A stretch of 8,120 bases of DNA, taken from assembly GCA_021641225.1 (NCBI GenBank), contig JAJWXI010000036.1:1-8120 (forward strand), read 5' to 3'. A model generated the notes under the pieces. It was not told the DNA's origin, made no database searches, and was given only the letters and a program-made list of their open reading frames with translations. Origin of the DNA: Collinsella aerofaciens (GTDB taxonomy: Bacteria > Actinomycetota > Coriobacteriia > Coriobacteriales > Coriobacteriaceae). The translations under genes were made by a program, and so were the position numbers. Shown one piece after another: positions 1 to 5,189 of this stretch (its first letter is position 1; each line of letters starts with the position of its first letter).

Positions 1-397
1 CGTCGGCCGTGGCAATTCTTCGGGTCACGGCACCACTTCTGGCCGCGGCCAGAAGGGCCAGGGTTCCCGCTCTGGCGGCACCAAGGGTGCCGGCTTCGAG
101 GGTGGCCAGACTCCGCTGGCTATGCGCCTGCCCAAGCTTCCGGGCTTCCGCAATCCCCGTCGTATCGAGTACACCGCTGTTAACGTTGAGCGTCTCGAGC
201 GTAAGTTCGAGGATGGCGCTGTGATCGACGGTGCCGCTCTTAAGGCCGCTCGCATCACCAAGAGCGAGTTCGAGCCCGTCAAGGTGCTCGGCAATGGTGA
301 GCTCACCAAGAAGTTCACGGTCAAGGTCGACAAGGTCAGCGCTTCTGCGCAGGCCAAGATCGAGGCCGCCGGCGGAAAGGTCGAGCTGCCGTGCTAA
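1..397 (+). CDS. rplO: 50S ribosomal protein L15, 5'-truncated by window start
   Basis: This is the large-subunit protein L15, a late-assembling 23S rRNA-binding protein. The reading frame is open from base 2 to the TAA at 395-397 and gives 131 residues. The fragment opens with the Gly/Arg/Ser-rich extension typical of L15 (VGRGNSSGHGTTSGRGQKGQ), followed by a RSGG segment and the conserved GFEGGQTPLAMRLPKLPGF block. The C-terminal half resembles the usual L15 fold, with a KVLGNGELTKKFTV strand-turn and a final GGKVELPC. L15 is normally about 145-150 residues, so roughly the first 15-20 residues lie outside the window. A methionine codon at 122 could be mistaken for a start, but the conserved glycine-rich region lies upstream of it in the same frame, so it is internal. 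The stop overlaps the secY start by 7 nt, which implies translational coupling. Confidence 0.96.
   Translation, partial: VGRGNSSGHGTTSGRGQKGQGSRSGGTKGAGFEGGQTPLAMRLPKLPGFRNPRRIEYTAVNVERLERKFEDGAVIDGAALKAARITKSEFEPVKVLGNGELTKKFTVKVDKVSASAQAKIEAAGGKVELPC
374..380 (+). promoter_or_regulatory. secY ribosome binding site inside rplO
   Basis: GGAAAGG lies 10 nt before the GTG at 391, within the last codons of rplO. It supports GTG 391 as the secY start. The ATG at 398 is out of the secY frame. Confidence 0.6.
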
Positions 398-1677
398 ATG
401 GTCTTAAGAATGCTTTCCGCATCAAAGAATTGCGCGAAAAGATTCTTTTTACCATAGCTATGCTCGTCGTGTACCGCATTGGTGCGCACGTTCCTGTGCC
501 CGGCATTCCCTTCCAGGGGATGCTGGGCCTTTTCTCGACCGATAACAATTCGGTCGCCGCAGGTGCTATGGCCCTCCTGAATCTTTTCTCTGGCGGCGCG
601 TTGAGCTATGTGTCGGTGTTTTCGCTGGGCATCATGCCTTACATCACCAGCTCGATCATCCTCCAGATGCTCCAGGCCGTCGTGCCTTCCCTGCATGAGC
701 TTGCCCGCGAGGGCGAGGTCGGTCAGACCAAGATTACGCAGTATTCGCGTTACCTCACCTTGGCTCTGGCAATCCTCAACTCCGTGGGTTACCTCTTCCT
801 CTTTAAGAGCTTCGGCATCAGCTTTAATGGCGCCGGCGCTCCCGAGATCATCTTCGACCTCATGGTCGTCGGCACGCTCACTGCGGGCGCCATGCTGATT
901 ATGTGGATTGGTGAGCTCATCACCCAGCGCGGTATCGGCAATGGCATGTCGCTGATCATCTTTGCGAACATCATGGCCGGTCTGCCGCAGGCTATCTTCT
1001 CCAGCACCGAGGGCAATGCCGGTGGCATCATCACCATGGTGATTATCTGCGCCATCATCCTGCTGGTTATCCCGCTGATTGTTTTCCTTGAGCGCGGCCA
1101 GCGCCGCATCCCGGTCTCCTACGCCAAACGCGTCGTTGGCCGTCGCATGATGGGTGGCCAGACCACCTACCTGCCCATTAAGGTCAACACCGCGGGTGTC
1201 GTGCCGATCATCTTCGCTTCGGCGCTGCTGTACTTCCCGGCTCAGATTGCCGTGTTCTTCCCCGGCATCGGCTGGATTCAGGCAGTTGCCTCCGCGCTTT
1301 CGACCGGTTGGCTCAACTGGGTGCTTAACGTTGTCCTCATCGTGTTCTTCGCGTACTTCTACACCTCCATGGTGTTCAACCCCGATGACACGGCCGACAA
1401 CCTTAAGAAGCAGGGCGGCTTTATTCCGGGCGTGCGTCCGGGTAGGGCTACCGCGGCCTACATCAAGAACGCGCTCAACAAGATCACGCTTCCCAGCGCT
1501 GTCTTTTTGGCGCTCATCGCCATCGTGCCTTCGATCATCTTCTCCTTCACGGGTAACCATCTGATTCAGGCATTTGGTGGCACGTCCATCCTCATCATGG
1601 TCGGCGTCGTGCTCGACACGGTCGATAAGCTCGAAGGCCAGATCAAGATGTATGATTACGATGGATTCTTTAAATAG
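391..1677 (+). CDS. secY: Protein translocase subunit SecY
   Basis: SecY is the pore-forming subunit of the SecYEG channel, which exports unfolded preproteins with SecA and inserts membrane proteins with SRP/FtsY. The product has 428 residues, the usual size. It starts with the family-typical MLNGLKNAFRIKELREKILF, then TM1 (about 17-36) ending in the conserved HVPVPGI. A plug-like segment follows (about 58-72), then TM2b with MPYITSSIILQ (82-92). The cytosolic C4 loop carries ERGQRRIPVSYAKR (234-247). The C5 loop carries NPDDTADNLKKQGGFIPGVRPG (330-351), where R349 matches the conserved SecA-coupling arginine. Ten membrane segments can be placed, the last at about 394-412, before the conserved DTVDKLEGQ and YDGFFK end. 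The GTG start overlaps rplO by 7 nt. The adk gene follows after 18 nt. Nothing in the sequence looks damaged, and there is no sign of a second, accessory SecY. Confidence 0.98.
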   Translation: MLNGLKNAFRIKELREKILFTIAMLVVYRIGAHVPVPGIPFQGMLGLFSTDNNSVAAGAMALLNLFSGGALSYVSVFSLGIMPYITSSIILQMLQAVVPSLHELAREGEVGQTKITQYSRYLTLALAILNSVGYLFLFKSFGISFNGAGAPEIIFDLMVVGTLTAGAMLIMWIGELITQRGIGNGMSLIIFANIMAGLPQAIFSSTEGNAGGIITMVIICAIILLVIPLIVFLERGQRRIPVSYAKRVVGRRMMGGQTTYLPIKVNTAGVVPIIFASALLYFPAQIAVFFPGIGWIQAVASALSTGWLNWVLNVVLIVFFAYFYTSMVFNPDDTADNLKKQGGFIPGVRPGRATAAYIKNALNKITLPSAVFLALIAIVPSIIFSFTGNHLIQAFGGTSILIMVGVVLDTVDKLEGQIKMYDYDGFFK

Positions 1678-1682
1678 GCTAG

Positions 1683-1688
1683 AGGAGG
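1683..1688 (+). promoter_or_regulatory. adk ribosome binding site (decides the start)
   Basis: A full AGGAGG sits 7 nt before ATG 1696. The in-frame TTG at 1690 is only 1 nt from it, too close to be used, so adk starts at 1696. Confidence 0.85.
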
Positions 1689-1695
1689 ATTGCTC

Positions 1696-2322
1696 ATGAA
1701 CCTCGTATTGCTCGGAGCTCCGGGTGCCGGTAAGGGCACCGTCGCACAGGAGCTCGTCGCCGAGTTTGGCGTCGCTCACATTTCCACGGGCGACCTGCTG
1801 CGTGCTGCCGTCAAGGGTGGCACCGAGCTTGGTATTCAGGCTAAGAAGTACATGGACGCTGGCGAGCTCGTCCCCGACCAGCTCGTGATCGACCTTGTCA
1901 AGGAGCGCCTTGCCGCCGACGATGCCCAGCAGGGCTTTATTCTCGACGGCTTCCCGCGCAATACCGCCCAGGCTGTGACGCTCGATTCCGAGCTCTCCGC
2001 CATGGGTCGCGAGATCGACTGCGCCCTTCTGGTCGACGTGGCCCCTGAGGTCATCATCGATCGTCTGTCTTCGCGTCGCACCTGCCGCGCCTGCGGTTAC
2101 ACCGGCACGGCTGCCGATGCTACCTGCCCCAAGTGCGGTGGCGAGATGTATCAGCGCGACGACGACAAGCCCGAGACCATCAAGAACCGTCTCGACGTCT
2201 ACGAGAAGTCCACGAGCCCGCTCGTCGACTACTATCGTGGCCAGGGTCTGCTCAAGTCGGTCAACGGTGACCAGGCTCGCGAGACCGTGTACGGGGATGT
2301 CAAAGAGGCTCTCGGTCTATGA
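1696..2322 (+). CDS. adk: Adenylate kinase, zinc-LID type
   Basis: Adenylate kinase catalyses ATP + AMP to 2 ADP in the cytosol and balances the adenylate pool. From ATG 1696 the product has 208 residues. The P-loop GAPGAGKGT is at 7-15 with K13. The AMP-binding part has STGDLLR (30-36) and LDGFPRNTAQA (83-93, R88). The LID has four cysteines, C130/C133 and C144/C147 (C-X2-C-X10-C-X2-C), a zinc site of the kind found in Gram-positive Adk. It is followed by YQRDDDKPETIKNRL with the catalytic arginines R154 and R165. The spacing between the two cysteine pairs is about six residues shorter than in the Bacillus enzyme, so the LID is compact. The gene lies 18 nt after secY and its stop overlaps the map start (ATGA), so the two are probably translationally coupled. 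The spc-operon context is standard. Confidence 0.98.
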   Translation: MNLVLLGAPGAGKGTVAQELVAEFGVAHISTGDLLRAAVKGGTELGIQAKKYMDAGELVPDQLVIDLVKERLAADDAQQGFILDGFPRNTAQAVTLDSELSAMGREIDCALLVDVAPEVIIDRLSSRRTCRACGYTGTAADATCPKCGGEMYQRDDDKPETIKNRLDVYEKSTSPLVDYYRGQGLLKSVNGDQARETVYGDVKEALGL

Positions 2323-3107
2323 TCAAGATTAAGTCTGCAACGCAAATCGAGCAGATGAAGAAGGCAGGAGCGCTATCTAAGATGGCGCTCCGCCACGTTG
2401 GAGCCATGGTGCGCCCCGGCGTTTCGACCTTTGAGCTCGATCAGCTCGCGGAGCAGATTATCCGCATGCATGGCGGCATCCCGGCCTTTAAGGGTTACGG
2501 CGGGTTCCCGGGAACCATTTGCGCATCGATCAACGATGCCGTGGTCCACGGTATTCCCAACCCCGACATGATCCTGCGCGATGGCGATATCATTTCCATC
2601 GATACGGGAGCCGTTGTCGACGGTTGGGTCGGCGATAACGCTTGGACGTTTTTCGTCGGCACCCCCACGCCCGAGGCCAAGGCCCTGTGCGAGGTTACGC
2701 GCGATTGCCTTAAGGCTGCCATCGAGCAGGCTGTCCCCGGTAACCATATCGGGGACGTCGGTTATGCCGTTCAGTCCCTCGCCGAGTCTCACGGTTACGG
2801 CGTGCTTCGCGACTATGTGGGCCATGGCATTGGCCGCGTGATGCACGAGGACCCCAACGTTCCTAACTATGGAAAGAAGGGGAGGGGCGTTCGCCTCCAG
2901 GCCGGCATGGTCATTGCCATCGAGCCGATGGTTACGATGGGTTCCAACCATGTGAGCACGGGCTCCGACGGTTGGATTGTTACGACCAACGACCACCTGC
3001 CCGCCGCGCACTACGAGAACACCGTCGCCATTACCAATGACGGTCCGGTGATTCTCACCACGGATGCCCAGGGTGCTTGGTGTTCCTTGCAGGGCGGTGA
3101 AATGTAG
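2319..3107 (+). CDS. map: Methionine aminopeptidase, type I
   Basis: This cytosolic metalloenzyme removes the initiator methionine from nascent proteins after deformylation. The product has 262 residues, normal for the type Ia bacterial enzyme without an N-terminal zinc-finger extension. All five metal ligands are present: D95 (SIDTGA), D106 (GDNAWT), H169 (YVGHGIGRVMHEDPN), E202 (AIEPMV) and E233 (HYENTVAIT). H77 in VVHGIPN matches the substrate-binding histidine. The first half has the usual FKGYGGFPGTICASINDAVV. There is no sequence insert of the type II class. The ATG overlaps the adk stop by 4 nt and has no independent strong ribosome binding site, so reinitiation after adk is likely. 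A non-coding gap of 143 nt follows, ending this tight cluster. Confidence 0.98.
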   Translation: MIKIKSATQIEQMKKAGALSKMALRHVGAMVRPGVSTFELDQLAEQIIRMHGGIPAFKGYGGFPGTICASINDAVVHGIPNPDMILRDGDIISIDTGAVVDGWVGDNAWTFFVGTPTPEAKALCEVTRDCLKAAIEQAVPGNHIGDVGYAVQSLAESHGYGVLRDYVGHGIGRVMHEDPNVPNYGKKGRGVRLQAGMVIAIEPMVTMGSNHVSTGSDGWIVTTNDHLPAAHYENTVAITNDGPVILTTDAQGAWCSLQGGEM

Positions 3108-3115
3108 GGCTTGCG

Positions 3116-3147
3116 TCAAATGCACGCCTTAACATTTCAAATGTAAC
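3116..3147 (+). repeat. Short palindrome and direct repeat after map
   Basis: ACATTT (3132-3137), one C, then AAATGT (3139-3144) form a 13-bp palindrome with perfect 6-bp arms. The heptamer TCAAATG occurs at 3116-3122 and again at 3137-3143, 21 bp apart, which is two helical turns. There is no T-run after the palindrome, so it is not an intrinsic terminator. It lies just upstream of the candidate infA promoter and could be a protein-binding site. That role is inference, since such short matches can arise by chance. Confidence 0.4.
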
Positions 3148-3160
3148 AAGTTCCGCTTAG

Positions 3161-3189
3161 TTGTGGAGCCATTACGAAGATACTACGAT
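3161..3189 (+). promoter_or_regulatory. Candidate sigma-70-type promoter for infA
   Basis: TTGTGG (3161-3166) and TACGAT (3184-3189) are separated by 17 bp. They match the -35 consensus at TTG and the -10 consensus at four of six positions. A better single -10 hexamer, TAGAAT (3206-3211), lacks a good -35 partner. Either would transcribe infA and the genes after it. Eye-level match only. Confidence 0.35.
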
Positions 3190-3208
3190 ACGTGCATGCG
3201 TATTGTAG
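3183..3208 (+). repeat. 10-bp-arm inverted repeat upstream of infA
   Basis: CTACGATACG (3183-3192) and CGTATTGTAG (3199-3208) are inverted repeats around a 6-nt centre, TGCATG. Nine of ten positions are complementary and the tenth would be a G-U pair in RNA. Two further symmetric pairs lie just outside (3180-3181 with 3210-3211), after one mismatch. No T-run follows directly, so it is not a standard terminator. It overlaps both candidate -10 hexamers, so an operator is possible. If transcripts run through from map, it would instead be an RNA hairpin. Confidence 0.55.
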
Positions 3209-3250
3209 AATACTCAATCGCTGTCGTTTTCTAGAGAAAGATGATTGCTT

Positions 3251-3469
3251 GTGAAGAAGGAAGACGCAATTGAGCTCGAGGGTACGGTAAAGGAACCGTT
3301 GCCCAATGCCATGTTTAAGGTCGAGCTCGAGAACGGTCATTCGGTTCTGTGCAACATTTCTGGCAAGATCCGAATGAATTACATCCGTATTCTCCCCGGT
3401 GACAGGGTTGTCGTGGAGCTTTCCCCGTACGACCTGACCCGCGGCCGCATCACCTATCGCTACAAATAG
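3251..3469 (+). CDS. infA: Translation initiation factor IF-1
   Basis: IF-1 is a small OB-fold (S1-like) protein. It binds the 30S A site and helps IF-2 and IF-3 place initiator tRNA. From GTG 3251 the product has 72 residues, exactly the usual length. It carries the family signatures EGTVKEPLPNAMFKVELENG (10-29), ISGKIRMNYIRILPGD (36-51) and the end SPYDLTRGRITYRYK. A TTG at 3245 would add two residues, but GTG 3251 gives the standard MKKEDAIE start and a better distance (about 10 nt) from the weak purine stretch AGAAAG at 3235-3240. Position 34 is Cys where many relatives have Ala (VLCNISGK). Non-coding gaps of 143 and 150 nt on both sides set infA apart from the otherwise dense cluster, so it may have its own promoter and control. 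Confidence 0.97.
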   Translation: MKKEDAIELEGTVKEPLPNAMFKVELENGHSVLCNISGKIRMNYIRILPGDRVVVELSPYDLTRGRITYRYK

Positions 3470-3494
3470 CGGCACGCATACACGCACTCCATTT

Positions 3495-3600
3495 CCGGCT
3501 GCAGGCTTAGCTCAACCTACGGTCGGATTGTGTGTGAAGACCAGCCATAGTTTTAAACGCCTGCGGCTGGGCGAGTAGATAGTAGGGAAGTAGTTTGAGC
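3495..3600 (+). promoter_or_regulatory. Candidate structured mRNA leader before rpmJ
   Basis: In the 150-nt gap between infA and rpmJ, CCGGCTGCAGGC (3495-3506) pairs with GCCTGCGGCTGG (3559-3570). This makes a 12-bp stem with ten Watson-Crick and two G-U pairs, enclosing a 52-nt loop. The loop can form a small inner stem (3517-3523 with 3544-3550). GCTCAA in the loop (3510-3515) is complementary to TTGAGC (3595-3600), 6 nt before the rpmJ ribosome binding site, which would make a pseudoknot. CCAGCC (3541-3546) can instead pair with GGCTGG (3565-3570), competing with the main stem. No T-run follows. A translational control element of the ribosomal-protein-leader kind is plausible; E. coli S4 binds a pseudoknotted leader before rpsM. 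No homology was tested. Confidence 0.4.
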
Positions 3601-3619
3601 GCTACCGAAAGGAAGAACG

Positions 3620-3733
3620 ATGAAGGTACGTCCTTCGGTCAAGAAGATGTGCGATAAGTGCAAAATCATTAGGCGCCATGGCAAGGTCCTCGTCATTTGC
3701 GAGAACCCCCGTCATAAGCAGCGTCAGGGTTAA
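3620..3733 (+). CDS. rpmJ: 50S ribosomal protein L36, zinc-binding form
   Basis: L36 is the smallest large-subunit protein and binds 23S rRNA. The product has 37 residues, the usual size: it begins MKVRPSVKKMCDKCKIIRRH and ends ENPRHKQRQG. The zinc ligands C11, C14, C27 and H32 are all present, so this is the cysteine-containing (C+) form rather than the zinc-independent paralogue induced under zinc starvation. The ATG is preceded by AAAGGAAG (3608-3615) at a good distance. It follows a 150-nt non-coding gap that may hold a structured leader, and rpsM begins 14 nt later. Its place between infA and rpsM is the standard one in Gram-positive bacteria. Confidence 0.97.
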   Translation: MKVRPSVKKMCDKCKIIRRHGKVLVICENPRHKQRQG

Positions 3734-3734
3734 G

Positions 3735-3741
3735 AGAGGAG
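3735..3741 (+). promoter_or_regulatory. rpsM ribosome binding site
   Basis: AGAGGAG lies 6 nt before TTG 3748 and supports this rare start codon; no ATG or GTG is available in frame nearby that would keep the conserved MARI start. Confidence 0.75.
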
Positions 3742-3747
3742 ACTACG

Positions 3748-4122
3748 TTGGCCCGTATTAATGGTGTCGACCTCCCGCGTGAGAAGCGCGTTGAGATCGG
3801 TCTGACCTACATTTACGGCATCGGCCGCACCACTGCGACGAAGATCTGCGTCGAGTGCAACGTTAACGTGGATACGCGCGTTAAGGACCTCACCGAGGAT
3901 GAGGTTAACGCCATCCGCGATTATATCGATAAGAACCAGATCATGGTTGAGGGTGACCTCCGCCGTGAGCGCAACCAGAACGTCAAGCGCCTTATGGACA
4001 TCGGCTGCAACCGCGGCCTTCGTCACCGCAAGGGCCTCCCGGTCCGCGGCCAGCGCACCCACACTAACGCTCGTACCCGCAAGGGCCCGAAGCGTCAGAT
4101 CGGTGCTAAGAAGAAGAAATAA
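3748..4122 (+). CDS. rpsM: 30S ribosomal protein S13
   Basis: S13 sits in the head of the small subunit, contacts the P-site tRNA and forms bridges to the 50S subunit. The product has 124 residues, normal size. It begins MARINGVDLPREKRVEIGLT and carries the helix-turn segment YIYGIGRTTATKI (22-34), the VKDLTEDEV region and VEGDLRRERNQNVKRL. The C-terminal tail that reaches the decoding region has GLRHRKGLPVRGQRTHTNAR followed by a lysine-rich end. The start is TTG, chosen because the protein must begin MARI and the AGAGGAG is correctly placed. It lies 14 nt after rpmJ and 14 nt before rpsK. A weak start codon in a gene of such high demand is slightly odd and could set its output relative to rpmJ. 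Confidence 0.98.
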   Translation: MARINGVDLPREKRVEIGLTYIYGIGRTTATKICVECNVNVDTRVKDLTEDEVNAIRDYIDKNQIMVEGDLRRERNQNVKRLMDIGCNRGLRHRKGLPVRGQRTHTNARTRKGPKRQIGAKKKK

Positions 4123-4136
4123 GGAGCGCTAGATAG

Positions 4137-4541
4137 ATGGCTACTGCTAAGAAGAACGTTCGCGCTGCCCGTCTGAAGCGCGCGGACCGTAAGAACATTT
4201 CCGTGGGCCAGGCTCACATTCGTTCTACGTTCAACAACACGATCGTTTCGATCACCGATCCCCAGGGCAACGTCATTTCCTGGAAGTCGGCTGGCCAGGT
4301 GGGCTTCAAGGGCTCCCGTAAGTCCACGCCGTTCGCTGCCCAGATGGCTGCCGAGGCTGCTGCCAAGCAGGCCATGGAGCACGGTATGAAGAAGGTTTCC
4401 GTCTTCGTCAAGGGCCCCGGCTCCGGTCGTGAGACCGCCATCCGCTCCCTCCAGACTGCTGGCCTCGAGGTCTCGAGCATCCAGGACAAGACCCCCATCC
4501 CGCACAACGGCTGCCGCCCCAAGAAGCGTCGCCGCGTGTAA
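4137..4541 (+). CDS. rpsK: 30S ribosomal protein S11
   Basis: S11 is a platform protein of the small subunit. It binds 16S rRNA near the E site and helps form the cleft through which mRNA passes. The product has 134 residues, slightly longer than the E. coli protein because of a basic N-terminal stretch (MATAKKNVRAARLKRADRKN). The core has GQAHIRSTFNNTIVSITDPQ (24-43), the GFKGSRKSTPFAAQ segment and VKGPGSGRETAIRSLQ. It ends with the conserved TPIPHNGCRPKKRRRV. The ribosome binding site AAGGAG (4121-4126) overlaps the rpsM stop codon, 10 nt before the ATG. It fits the conserved order rpsM-rpsK-rpsD, and no irregularities are visible. Confidence 0.98.
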   Translation: MATAKKNVRAARLKRADRKNISVGQAHIRSTFNNTIVSITDPQGNVISWKSAGQVGFKGSRKSTPFAAQMAAEAAAKQAMEHGMKKVSVFVKGPGSGRETAIRSLQTAGLEVSSIQDKTPIPHNGCRPKKRRRV

Positions 4542-4560
4542 CTGAAAGGATCGTATCAAT

Positions 4561-5157
4561 ATGGCAATCGACAGGACTCCTGTTCTTAAGCGCTGCCGTC
4601 AGCTCGGGATCGATCCCGCTGAGCTCGGTTACAGCAGCAAGAAGGAATCTATCCGTCAGCCCAAGCGCCGTCGCAAGGAATCTGAGTACGGCATGCAGCT
4701 GCGCGAGAAGCAGAAGGTCAAGTTCATCTATGGCGTTCTGGAGAAGCAGTTCCACGGCTACTTCAACAAGGCCCGCAAGATGAACGGCGTCACCGGTGAG
4801 AACCTCATGATCATCCTTGAGTCTCGCCTCGACAACGTCGTCTTCCGTCTTGGCTTCGCCCGCACCCGCAAAGAGGCTCGTCAGTCCGTCCGTCACGGTC
4901 ACTTCACCGTGAACGGCAAGCGCGTGGACATCCCGTCCTACCGCGTCAAGGCCGGCGACGTCGTCGCTGTCGGCGAGAAGTTCCGTGACCTCCTCCCCAT
5001 CAAGGAGGCTCTGATTTCCTCCGAGCGCTTTGAGGTCCCTGGCTGGCTCGAGGTCGATATCGAGAAGCTGTCTGGTAACGTGCTCGCCCTGCCGACGCGT
5101 GAGCAGATCAGCGGTGATATCAACGAGCAGCTCATCGTCGAGCTCTACTCTAAGTAG
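4561..5157 (+). CDS. rpsD: 30S ribosomal protein S4, cysteine-poor form
   Basis: S4 is a primary 16S rRNA-binding protein that nucleates assembly of the 30S body and lies at the mRNA entry channel. The product has 198 residues, near the usual length. Its N-terminal domain has SEYGMQLREKQKVKFIYGVLEKQF, which is typical. The S4 RNA-binding domain covers about residues 88-150 (SRLDNVVFRLGFARTRKEAR and RHGHFTVNGKRVDIPSYRVKAGD). Only one cysteine (C12) is found in the N-terminal region, so it lacks the four-cysteine zinc site of the C+ class, unlike the L36 in the same operon. The ribosome binding site is GAAAGGA (4544-4550), 10 nt before the ATG. In E. coli S4 represses its own operon by binding the leader; whether this protein does so is open, but a candidate structured leader lies upstream of rpmJ. 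Confidence 0.98.
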   Translation: MAIDRTPVLKRCRQLGIDPAELGYSSKKESIRQPKRRRKESEYGMQLREKQKVKFIYGVLEKQFHGYFNKARKMNGVTGENLMIILESRLDNVVFRLGFARTRKEARQSVRHGHFTVNGKRVDIPSYRVKAGDVVAVGEKFRDLLPIKEALISSERFEVPGWLEVDIEKLSGNVLALPTREQISGDINEQLIVELYSK

Positions 5158-5189
5158 TCCATCCGGGCTGCTGAGGCTGGAGGTAATAC

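Noticed and set aside
122..124. ATG 122 as the start of a 91-residue gene
   Set aside because: Conserved L15 sequence continues upstream in the same frame to the window edge, so this is an internal methionine.
394..1779. Long antisense frame (461 codons) opposite secY and the adk start
   Set aside because: The predicted protein is rich in Asp, His, Glu and Arg with no recognisable domain. It mirrors the codon bias of a real, fully conserved secY on the + strand.
3183..3230. Dyad before infA plus a later TTTT read as a terminator for map
   Set aside because: The T-run (3227-3230) lies about 18 nt after the stem, too far to act as the U-tract of an intrinsic terminator.
3528..3556. TTGTGT and TTTTAA in the infA-rpmJ gap as a promoter for the alpha operon
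   Set aside because: Spacing is 17 bp, but both hexamers match the consensus at only about half their positions, so support is too weak to list.
3495..3570. Stem in the infA-rpmJ gap read as an intrinsic terminator
   Set aside because: The loop is 52 nt and the sequence after the right arm is GCGAGTAGAT, with no T-run.
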